Assembly (NCBI GenBank): GCA_913059105.1
Contig: CAJXRL010000184.1
Location: 1-5,507 of the forward strand
Length of the DNA stretch: 5,507 nucleotides
Direction: 5' to 3'
From: an uncultured Flavobacteriales bacterium
Lineage (GTDB): Bacteria > Bacteroidota > Bacteroidia > Flavobacteriales_E > Vicingaceae
Shown: piece by piece, positions 1-5,461 of the stretch
Numbering within the stretch: position 1 is the stretch's first letter
Layout: each line of letters opens with the position of its first letter
The notes under the pieces: model-generated
What the model was told of the DNA's origin: nothing
Seen by the model: only the letters and a program-made list of their open reading frames with translations
The model's database searches: none
Translations under genes and position numbers: made by a program

Positions 1-47
1 GAGATTTCTGCCTGTCTCGTGGGCTCGGAGATGTGTATAAGAGACAG
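1..47. other. Untrimmed Nextera i7-side sequencing adapter (not genomic)
   Basis: Positions 1-5 (GAGAT) match the end of the Illumina P7 primer. Positions 6-13 (TTCTGCCT) sit where the i7 index lies and match, from memory, Nextera index N703. Positions 14-28 (GTCTCGTGGGCTCGG) are the Nextera read-2 tail, and 29-47 (AGATGTGTATAAGAGACAG) are the 19-base Tn5 mosaic end. Genomic sequence therefore begins at 48. Confidence 0.98.
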
Positions 48-55
48 GAATAGAA

Positions 56-1153
56 CTATACATTAAATTTAAAGTGCATTACATCTCCGTCTTGCACAAT
101 GTACTCTTTTCCTTCCATATTCATTTTGCCCGCTTCTTTGGCAGCTTGCTCAGAACCAAGTTCTACCCAGTCATTAAACTTAATTACCTCTGCTTTAATG
201 AAACCGCGCTCAAAGTCTCCATGAATGACACCAGCAGCTTGAGGAGCAGTAAAACCTTTCTTAATAGTCCAAGCTCTTACTTCTTTTTTACCTGCAGTAA
301 AATAGGTTTCCAAGTTCAATAATGAATACGCCGCTTTAATCAACTTATTGACACCTGGCTCACTTAAACCTGCATCTTCTAAAAATTCTTTTCGTTCATC
401 AGCCTCTTCCAATTCGGCTATGTCTGCTTCCAAACCTGCTGCCACCATTAATACCTCTGCATCTTCATCTTTCACTGCTTCTCTAACAGCTTCCACATGC
501 TTATTCCCATTTGCAATAGAACCTTCATCAACATTACATAAATACAAAACAGGTTTTGCTGTTAACAACATCAAATCTGCTACTTCTTTTTTGTCGTCAT
601 CGCTTAATTCAATTGATCTCGCAGATTTTCCATCTTCAAAATGTTTCCTGTATTGGTCTAATATTCCTTGGGTTTTAATTGCAGCTTTATCCCCTGTTTT
701 GGCTGCTCTTCTAATCTTTTCTAGCTTTTTCTCAACCGCTTCTAAATCCTTCAATATTAACTCGTAATCTATCGTTTCCTTATCTCTAACTGGATCAATA
801 GAACCATCTACATGAACAATATTTCCATCGTCAAAACATCTTAAAACATGAATAATTGCATCCGTTTCTCTAATATTTCCCAAGAATTTATTGCCCAGCC
901 CTTCACCCTTGCTAGCACCTTTTACTAAGCCTGCTATATCAACAATGTCAATCGTTGTTGGTTGAACATTCTCAGGGTTTACAATGTCTGCTAATTTATT
1001 TAAACGAACATCTGGAACGGTGATGACGCCAATATTTGGCTCAATTGTGCAAAAAGGGAAATTTGCCGATTGAGCTTTTGCATTTGACAAACAATTAAAT
1101 AAGGTTGATTTTCCAACATTTGGAAGTCCTACTATACCACACTTTAAAGCCAT
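56..1153 (-). CDS. ychF: Ribosome-binding ATPase YchF (Obg-family, OLA1-like)
   Basis: This complete 365-residue protein is close to the usual YchF length (about 363). The P-loop GLPNVGKST is at residues 9-17, with Leu10 in the hydrophobic position of HAS-type GTPases. DIAG is at 72-75 and NVDE at 207-210; the latter replaces the NKxD guanine-recognition motif, which is the family hallmark of ATP rather than GTP use. His114 (in NIVHV) aligns with the residue reported as catalytic in E. coli YchF. A charged helical insert occupies roughly 130-200, and a TGS domain with the typical GVIHGDFERGFIKAEV stretch fills about 281-365. Known family members bind the ribosome in the cytoplasm and are linked to translation and oxidative-stress responses. 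The gene is divergent from the transketolase operon. The ATG at 1151-1153 gives the canonical MALKCGIVGLPNVGKS start. The stop is only 8 bases from the adapter junction, so its downstream neighbour and terminator are not visible. Confidence 0.97.
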   Translation of the reverse strand: MALKCGIVGLPNVGKSTLFNCLSNAKAQSANFPFCTIEPNIGVITVPDVRLNKLADIVNPENVQPTTIDIVDIAGLVKGASKGEGLGNKFLGNIRETDAIIHVLRCFDDGNIVHVDGSIDPVRDKETIDYELILKDLEAVEKKLEKIRRAAKTGDKAAIKTQGILDQYRKHFEDGKSARSIELSDDDKKEVADLMLLTAKPVLYLCNVDEGSIANGNKHVEAVREAVKDEDAEVLMVAAGLEADIAELEEADERKEFLEDAGLSEPGVNKLIKAAYSLLNLETYFTAGKKEVRAWTIKKGFTAPQAAGVIHGDFERGFIKAEVIKFNDWVELGSEQAAKEAGKMNMEGKEYIVQDGDVMHFKFNV

Positions 1154-1176
1154 AACATTCGTTTTTTTTGGGTCGA

Positions 1177-1184
1177 CAAAGATA
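1177..1184 (-). promoter_or_regulatory. Candidate Bacteroidota -7 element for ychF
   Basis: Read on the minus strand this is TATCTTTG, an exact match to the TAnnTTTG -7 consensus used by the Bacteroidota primary sigma factor. It lies 23 bases before the ychF ATG, so transcription would begin about 17 bases upstream of the start codon. I see no TTG/TTTG -33 element at the usual 17-23 base spacing, so the call rests on one 6-base consensus in AT-rich DNA. Confidence 0.5.
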
Positions 1185-1235
1185 TAAATACTATCTCTTT
1201 AATAAAGATGAAATTTCAAATATGAATTGAGAATA

Positions 1236-1260
1236 AAATCAATGAATGTATCATTGATTT
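1236..1260. repeat. Perfect 10-bp inverted repeat in the divergent intergenic region
   Basis: AAATCAATGA (1236-1245) and TCATTGATTT (1251-1260) are exact reverse complements separated by a 5-base spacer, ATGTA. The repeat lies between two divergent genes, so it is not a terminator for either. It could be an operator for a dimeric regulator or an AT-rich cruciform. Its right arm contains the octamer CATTGATT, which recurs at 1286-1293. Confidence 0.75.
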
Positions 1261-1277
1261 AGTTGTGAAAAAAAATT

Positions 1278-1310
1278 ACACTTAACATTGATTCCCAACA
1301 GATTAAGTGT
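1278..1310. repeat. Second inverted repeat upstream of the transketolase operon
   Basis: ACACTTAA (1278-1285) and TTAAGTGT (1303-1310) form a perfect 8-bp inverted repeat around a 17-base spacer. The spacer starts with CATTGATT, the same octamer found in the neighbouring inverted repeat. A T-rich run follows (TATCAATTTTT), but no plus-strand gene ends upstream, so a terminator role is unlikely. It lies about 45 bases before the candidate -7 element of the operon, a reasonable place for a regulator site. Confidence 0.55.
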
Positions 1311-1355
1311 TATCAATTTTTATTAACAATCCTAATCATTTCTTGTAAATTGAGC

Positions 1356-1363
1356 TATTTTTG
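1356..1363 (+). promoter_or_regulatory. Candidate Bacteroidota -7 element for the transketolase-vWA operon
   Basis: TATTTTTG matches the TAnnTTTG consensus exactly and ends 24 bases before the ATG at 1388, implying a leader of roughly 18 bases. No TTG motif is seen at the standard -33 spacing; the nearest TTG (1343-1345) is only 10 bases upstream. It mirrors the ychF element in motif and leader length, which adds modest support. Confidence 0.5.
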
Positions 1364-1387
1364 AATCTTACGTAAAACAAACATTTC

Positions 1388-2230
1388 ATGGCTTCAATTC
1401 AAGAATTAGAAAACACTGCATCGCAAGTTCGACGCGACATTGTAAGAATGGTTCATGCTGTAAACTCTGGTCACCCTGGAGGTTCTTTAGGTTGTGCAGA
1501 CTACTTTACTGCTTTGTATTTCGAAATTTTAGAACATTCTACCGATTTCAAAATGGACGGTAAAAATGAAGACTTATGTTTCCTTTCAAACGGACATATT
1601 TCTCCGGTTTGGTATAGTGTTTTAGCAAGAAGCGGTTATTTCCCCATTTCGGAGTTAAAAACATTCAGAAAGATTGACTCTCGACTACAAGGACATCCAA
1701 CTACACATGAAGGCCTGCCAGGAATAAGAATTGCTTCCGGATCTTTAGGTCAGGGAATGTCTGCTGCTGTTGGAGCTGCTATGGCAAAGAAAATGAACGG
1801 CGACAACAAAACTGTTTATTGTTTGCATGGTGATGGTGAGCTTCAAGAAGGTCAGATTTGGGAAGCGGCAATGTTTGCGGCTCACAATAAAGTGGATAAC
1901 TTGATTTGCACAGTAGATTACAATAAACGTCAAATTGATGGAGACACAGATGATGTGTTGTCCTTAGGAGATTTAAGAGCGAAGTTTGAGGCTTTTGGCT
2001 GGGATGTAATGGAAATGGATGGCAACAACATGGAAGCTACCATAAATGGTTTAAAAGCAGCCAAGATTAAAACAGGTAATGGCAAGCCAATTTGCATTTT
2101 AATGAAAACAGAAATGGGTGCTGGTGTCGATTTTATGATGGGGTCTCACAAATGGCATGGTGTTGCTCCTAATGACGAGCAGTTGGCCGATGCATTAAGT
2201 CAATTAACTGAAACTGCGGGAGATTATTAA
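1388..2230 (+). CDS. Transketolase, N-terminal (thiamine-diphosphate-binding) subunit
   Basis: This 280-residue protein is one half of a split transketolase, the enzyme that moves two-carbon ketol units between sugar phosphates in the non-oxidative pentose phosphate pathway. It covers the pyrophosphate-binding domain. GHPGGSLG is at 28-35, NGH at 69-71, GHP at 102-104 and SGSLGQG at 117-123. The TPP/Mg motif starts at GDGE (148-151) and ends at Asn179 in VDYNK; HGVAP is at 257-261. His29, His70, His103 and His257 occupy the positions of the active-site histidines of full-length transketolases. The protein ends naturally where the PP domain ends, with its own stop, so this is a family-typical subunit rather than a truncated enzyme. 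Its partner is encoded at 3655-4605, with a vWA gene lying between them. The ATG at 1388 gives the usual MASIQELENTASQVRRDIV start. No Shine-Dalgarno is evident. Confidence 0.95.
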   Translation: MASIQELENTASQVRRDIVRMVHAVNSGHPGGSLGCADYFTALYFEILEHSTDFKMDGKNEDLCFLSNGHISPVWYSVLARSGYFPISELKTFRKIDSRLQGHPTTHEGLPGIRIASGSLGQGMSAAVGAAMAKKMNGDNKTVYCLHGDGELQEGQIWEAAMFAAHNKVDNLICTVDYNKRQIDGDTDDVLSLGDLRAKFEAFGWDVMEMDGNNMEATINGLKAAKIKTGNGKPICILMKTEMGAGVDFMMGSHKWHGVAPNDEQLADALSQLTETAGDY

Positions 2231-2278
2231 AAGGTATGGTTGTTGTTTTATACACTACCAAATCTTAAAAAACAAAGT

Positions 2279-3652
2279 ATGAGCGTATTAAAAAATATCG
2301 CCTTTCTTTTAACATTTATCTTGTCTTTTGCTTTTGCAAAAGCAAAAACCTCAGCTCAAAAAACGAGAATACTTTTTGTTTTCGATGCTTCTCAAAGCAT
2401 GTATGGTCGCTGGGATAATGGACAAAAAATACAAATTGCTACTAGACTTCTTCGAGAGATTGTTGACAGTTTAAAAACTACCAAAAACGTAGAAGTTGCG
2501 TTAAGGGTTTATGGTCATCAAAATAATGTAAGTTCAAATGGAAGAAATTGCAAAGACACCAAGTTAGAAGTTCCATTTTCTGTCAATAACCACGATAAAA
2601 TCATTGATCGTCTCGGATCTATTCGTCCAAAAGGAACAACTCTTATTGCCTACTCTTTAGAGCAAGCTGCTTATGATTTTCCTGTCGACAAAAGTGCAAG
2701 AAATATAATTATTTTGATTACTGATGGTATTGAAGAATGTGACGGCGATCCTTGTGCTGTTTCTTTGGCGCTGCAAAAACGTGGTGTAGTTCTTAAACCT
2801 TTTGTAATTGGTATGGGTTTAACACCAGAAGTTATTGATGCATTCAAATGCGTTGGAAACTACTATGATGCTACCTCGGAAGAAACATTTAAAGATGTGT
2901 TAGGCATTGTTATTTCTCAAGCCTTAAACAATACCACTGCGCAAGTTAATTTGTTAGACGAATTAAATCGGCCAACGGAAACAAATGTACCGATGACTTT
3001 TTACGATTCATTTTCGAAGCAAATTCGGTACAACTTTGTGCATACAATTGACAGTAGAGGAAATCCAGATACCCTGCCTATTGACCCTCTTGGTTCATAT
3101 GATTTAGTAGTACACACTATTCCTCCCGTTGGCAAAAAAGGAATAAAACTAATTGCAGGTAAACATACTATCATAGCAATTGATGCTCCTCAAGGAAATT
3201 TGGAATTAAAAATGAATGGCTATAATGAATACAAAGATTTAAAAGCCATTGTTAGAAAAGAGAATGAAGTGGAAGTATTAGTCGTTCAAAATTTTGACAA
3301 AGTCCAAAAATATATTACAGGAAAGTACAATTTAGAGATATTGACTTTACCCAGAACCTATATAAAAGGAGTAAATGTTGCGCAAAGCAGAACAACTACT
3401 GTTGAGATTCCACAGGCAGGGCTAGTGTCTATTGGAATGAGCTCAAATGGTTATGGTAGTATTTTTCAGCAAGAAGGAGAGGAATTAGTTTGGGTATGTA
3501 ACCTAAGTGCCACAAGCACCAGGGAATCCATAGTGCTCCAACCGGGATCTTACCAAGTTATTTTCCGGCCCCTAAATTCCAGACTGAGCGTTTACACCAA
3601 AGAAGAATCATTTGTAATACAATCGGGACAAACCACCCAAGTAAAACTATAA
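2279..3652 (+). CDS. Exported vWA-domain protein with repeated C-terminal beta modules
   Basis: I chose the ATG at 2279 (457 residues) because it begins directly with a signal peptide: Lys5, a hydrophobic core at about 7-20, and a signal-peptidase-I-like AFA before Lys21. The in-frame TTG at 2240 would put 13 polar residues in front. A vWA domain fills about 29-216, with a complete MIDAS metal site: DASQS (36-40), Thr120/121 and Asp149 in TDGIEE. Cys91, Cys154, Cys159 and Cys191 sit where related vWA proteins carry cysteines (pattern C...ExCxGDPC...C); export suggests disulfides. The C-terminal half looks beta-rich and is built of about three related modules (roughly 221-304, 305-379, 380-457), resembling PEGA or Ig-like repeats. 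A periplasmic or surface protein-binding role is inferred; the ligand is unknown. It lies between the two transketolase genes, 48 bases after the first and 2 bases before the second. Base composition looks like its neighbours. Confidence 0.87.
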   Translation: MSVLKNIAFLLTFILSFAFAKAKTSAQKTRILFVFDASQSMYGRWDNGQKIQIATRLLREIVDSLKTTKNVEVALRVYGHQNNVSSNGRNCKDTKLEVPFSVNNHDKIIDRLGSIRPKGTTLIAYSLEQAAYDFPVDKSARNIIILITDGIEECDGDPCAVSLALQKRGVVLKPFVIGMGLTPEVIDAFKCVGNYYDATSEETFKDVLGIVISQALNNTTAQVNLLDELNRPTETNVPMTFYDSFSKQIRYNFVHTIDSRGNPDTLPIDPLGSYDLVVHTIPPVGKKGIKLIAGKHTIIAIDAPQGNLELKMNGYNEYKDLKAIVRKENEVEVLVVQNFDKVQKYITGKYNLEILTLPRTYIKGVNVAQSRTTTVEIPQAGLVSIGMSSNGYGSIFQQEGEELVWVCNLSATSTRESIVLQPGSYQVIFRPLNSRLSVYTKEESFVIQSGQTTQVKL

Positions 3653-3654
3653 AC

Positions 3655-4605
3655 ATGGCAAAATACGAATACACTGAAATGAAAGATACCAGATCTGGTT
3701 TTGGAGATGGTCTATTGGAAGCAGGAAAAAGAAATAAAAATGTTGTGGCTCTCTGCGCTGATTTAACAGGTTCATTAAAAATGAATGCTTTTAAGGATGC
3801 TTTTCCAGATCGATTTATTCAAGCAGGTATTGCAGAAGCTAATATGATGGGTGTTGCGGCTGGTTTAACTATTGGTGGAAAAATACCTTTTACAGGCACT
3901 TTCGCTAACTTCTCTACAGGTAGAGTCTACGATCAGATTCGCCAATCAATTGCATATAGTGGAAAGAACGTAAAGATTGCAGCTTCTCATGCAGGTCTTA
4001 CCTTGGGTGAAGATGGGGCAACGCATCAAATTTTGGAAGACATTGGATTGATGAAAATGTTACCGGGAATGGTCGTTATAAATCCATGTGACTATGAGCA
4101 AACAAAAGCTGCAACAATTGCTATTGCGGAATACGATGGACCTGTTTATTTAAGATTTGGAAGACCAAAATGGCCGGTATTTACTCCAGCTAACCAGAAA
4201 TTTGAAATAGGTAAAGCGGTTACCTTTCAAGAAGGAACTGACGTAACTATAATTGCTACAGGGCACTGTGTTTGGGAAAGTTTAAAGGCTGCAGAAGAAT
4301 TAGAAGCTGAAGGTCTAAGTGTAGAAGTAATAAATATTCACACCATTAAACCTTTAGATAATGAAGCAATTCTAAAATCTGCTGCTAAAACTGGAAGAGT
4401 AGTTACTGCCGAAGAGCACCAAATGAATGGAGGTTTAGGAGATGCTGTTGCTCAACTATTATCAAGAAATAACCCAACACCTATGGAGTTTGTAGCTGTT
4501 GATGATAGTTTTGGTGAAAGCGGGAAACCGGAAGAGTTATTTGAAAAGTACGGCTTAGGAAAAAGCAGTATTTTAGCTGCAGTGAAGCGAATAATGAAAA
4601 GATAA
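3655..4605 (+). CDS. Transketolase, C-terminal (pyrimidine-binding) subunit
   Basis: This 316-residue protein is the second half of the split transketolase. The pyrimidine-binding domain spans about 7-170, with the catalytic glutamate Glu61 in GIAEANMMGVAAGL, which activates the cofactor. The segment FTGTFANFSTGRVYDQIRQS starts at residue 79. SHAGLTLGEDGATHQ (111-125) and RFGRPKWP (167-174) match the family's substrate-binding segments. The transketolase C-terminal domain follows at about 185-310 (NIHTIKPLD; EEHQMNGGLGDAV). It needs the N-terminal subunit (1388-2230) to complete the active site. DXS and the pyruvate dehydrogenase beta subunit share this fold, but length, motifs and the nearby partner favour transketolase. 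The ATG at 3655 follows the vWA stop by two bases, indicating co-transcription and possibly translational coupling. No Shine-Dalgarno is visible. A strong hairpin terminator lies 20 bases after the stop. Confidence 0.95.
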   Translation: MAKYEYTEMKDTRSGFGDGLLEAGKRNKNVVALCADLTGSLKMNAFKDAFPDRFIQAGIAEANMMGVAAGLTIGGKIPFTGTFANFSTGRVYDQIRQSIAYSGKNVKIAASHAGLTLGEDGATHQILEDIGLMKMLPGMVVINPCDYEQTKAATIAIAEYDGPVYLRFGRPKWPVFTPANQKFEIGKAVTFQEGTDVTIIATGHCVWESLKAAEELEAEGLSVEVINIHTIKPLDNEAILKSAAKTGRVVTAEEHQMNGGLGDAVAQLLSRNNPTPMEFVAVDDSFGESGKPEELFEKYGLGKSSILAAVKRIMKR

Positions 4606-4625
4606 CAAGAAATAGTAGACAAAAT

Positions 4626-4654
4626 AAAAGGGGAGCTCAATGAGCTCCCCTTTT
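4626..4654. terminator. Strong bidirectional intrinsic terminator
   Basis: The arms at 4626-4639 and 4641-4654 are perfect reverse complements. The GC core GGGGAGCTC pairs with GAGCTCCCC, and the hairpin probably closes with an AAT loop after 13 pairs. Plus-strand transcripts end in a T run (4651-4655); read on the minus strand the hairpin is followed by TTTTATTTT (4629-4621). It lies in the 71-base gap between the convergent stops of the transketolase C-subunit gene and the lipoprotein array, so it can end both transcripts. Confidence 0.95.
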
Positions 4655-4676
4655 TAGTTTGCGGCAGAAAGATAAA

Positions 4677-5048
4677 CTATCTTCTTCCTTTACTTCTACT
4701 TCTACTTTTTTTCTTCTTCTTTCCTTTTGGAGCTTCTTCAACTTCGCTGTTAGTTCCAGTAACTGTTGTTTGATACGTTTTCCATAAATTAAAAAGACCA
4801 GGATAAATATCCACATCAACTGAAGCAACCTTTGTAATTTTAGCTTTTTTAGCTACCGCGGTAATACTTAAATCAGCATGCATTGGAAAAATCCCTAACC
4901 ATACTTTTTGCTTTATAACCCCTACTTTAGATCCAATTGGGTTTTTTGTTACTAATGCTTGATTTGCCGTTGCAGGTCCTACAAAAACGCTACAAGATGT
5001 CATAGAAATAATAATAATTCCTAATAATAAATGTTTTATATTTTTCAT
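4677..5048 (-). CDS. TRL-like family lipoprotein with a strongly basic C-terminal tail
   Basis: This 123-residue lipoprotein starts at ATG 5046-5048. An in-frame upstream ATG at 5118-5120 would add 24 residues, overlap the preceding gene and bury the signal peptide, so I rejected it. The signal has Lys2/Lys5, a hydrophobic stretch at 7-15 and the lipobox-like MTSC with Cys19 as lipid attachment site. The body carries the TRL-like pattern: NPIGSKVG at 36-43, LGIFPMHADLSITAVAKKAKITKV in the middle, SVDVD at 76-80 and TTVTG near 94-98. This matches, from memory, Pfam TRL-like (PF13146), a family of unknown function. After the usual family end comes a tail (about 99-123) finishing in KGKKKKKSRSRSKGRR, which the neighbouring paralogues lack. 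It is the last gene of the minus-strand array, 20 bases after the previous stop. Only a weak purine-rich stretch (GAAAAG) precedes the start. Confidence 0.83.
   Translation of the reverse strand: MKNIKHLLLGIIIISMTSCSVFVGPATANQALVTKNPIGSKVGVIKQKVWLGIFPMHADLSITAVAKKAKITKVASVDVDIYPGLFNLWKTYQTTVTGTNSEVEEAPKGKKKKKSRSRSKGRR
4680..4727 (-). repeat. Low-complexity purine tract encoding the basic lipoprotein tail
   Basis: The coding strand here is almost all A and G. It includes two tandem copies of AGAAGT (encoding Arg-Ser) and runs of AAG/AAA lysine codons. Such a tract can slip during replication, so the tail length may vary between strains. No stop or frame break is present in this copy. Confidence 0.7.
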
Positions 5049-5068
5049 TTCTTTTCTATTAAATGTTA

Positions 5069-5362
5069 TTATTCTGCATCTCCAGTTACAATTAATTCTT
5101 TTGTATAGTACAAAAGCCAAAAATAACGAGTAGTCTTAAGATCTACAGTTGAAACAGCCCCTTTAATCTTTCCTTTCTTAGCGGCTTCTGCTATACCATA
5201 ATCACCATTCAATTGTATAGCTCCGAAGAGCATCCCAGTCTTAGAAACCCCTTTTTTTGCTCCAATCGGGTTATCTGTTACAGCTTGAGGAAGAGTAACT
5301 GAACAAGAAGCTAAAGTAGTAACTACCATTGCTCCTAAAAATATGTTTTTAATTTTTTTCAT
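5069..5362 (-). CDS. TRL-like family small lipoprotein
   Basis: This 97-residue predicted lipoprotein has Lys2, Lys3 and Lys5, a hydrophobic stretch at 7-17 and a canonical lipobox LASC with Cys20. The mature part follows the same plan as its neighbours: NPIGAKKG (31-38), an LFGAIQLNGDYGIAEAAKKGKI segment (45-66), TVDLKTT (72-78) and a closing VTGDAE. I recognise this as the TRL-like lipoprotein family, whose function is not established; it should be anchored in the inner or outer membrane, facing the periplasm. The ATG at 5360-5362 is preceded at 5 bases by AAGGA (5372-5368), the clearest ribosome-binding site in the window. It lies 18 bases downstream of a partial paralogue and 20 bases upstream of another, so the three are probably one operon whose promoter lies beyond the window. 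Confidence 0.85.
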   Translation of the reverse strand: MKKIKNIFLGAMVVTTLASCSVTLPQAVTDNPIGAKKGVSKTGMLFGAIQLNGDYGIAEAAKKGKIKGAVSTVDLKTTRYFWLLYYTKELIVTGDAE

Positions 5363-5380
5363 TTTTTTCCTTATTTTTTA

Positions 5381-5461
5381 TTACTCTCCTGTTACTACTG
5401 TCTTAAAAAATGGAATTATAAATATGGTAGTTCTTGTATCCACACTCCCAATCTTTGTAAT
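5381..5461 (-). CDS. Partial TRL-like lipoprotein, C-terminal end only
   Basis: An open frame runs in from the window edge and ends with TAA at 5381-5383. It encodes the last 26 residues, including TKIGSVDTRTT and the ending FFKTVVTGE. These line up with the ends of the two downstream genes: SVDVD...TTVTG in the copy at 4677-5048 and TVDLKTT...IVTGDAE in the copy at 5069-5362. The N-terminus, signal peptide and start are missing because the genomic insert stops at the adapter junction; nothing suggests the gene itself is broken. It is the first visible member of a minus-strand tandem array. The fragment is short, so identity rests on similarity to its neighbours and on the shared strand and spacing. 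Confidence 0.75.
   Translation of the reverse strand: MTKIGSVDTRTTIFIIPFFKTVVTGE

Noticed and set aside
74..767. Two plus-strand open frames (74-322 and 348-767) opposite ychF
   Set aside because: They are antisense to a strongly conserved gene, rich in Ser/Leu/Phe as expected of reverse-frame reading, and have no recognisable domain.
1745..1933. Minus-strand open frame inside the transketolase N-subunit gene
   Set aside because: It is antisense to the cofactor-binding core of a conserved enzyme and shows no features of its own.
2236..2268. Ten-codon mini open frame (MVVVLYTTKS) between the transketolase N-subunit and vWA genes
   Set aside because: It is too short to judge and ends 10 bases before the vWA start; AAAGG five to six bases upstream is suggestive, but such frames are common by chance.
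2240..2278. TTG-initiated 13-residue extension of the vWA protein
   Set aside because: It would place polar residues before an otherwise ideal signal peptide starting at the ATG at 2279.
1388..4605. A single transketolase gene disrupted by insertion of the vWA gene
   Set aside because: Each half has its own start and stop, ends at natural domain borders and matches the known two-subunit form, so this is a split enzyme with an intervening gene, not a broken gene.
4452..4828. Minus-strand open frames 4452-4640 and 4637-4828
   Set aside because: The first is antisense to the transketolase C-subunit gene; the second is an alternative frame of the basic-tail lipoprotein gene. Both run into the terminator hairpin.
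5049..5120. 24-residue N-terminal extension of the lipoprotein at 4677-5048
   Set aside because: It overlaps the end of the upstream gene and would internalise a clear lipoprotein signal sequence.
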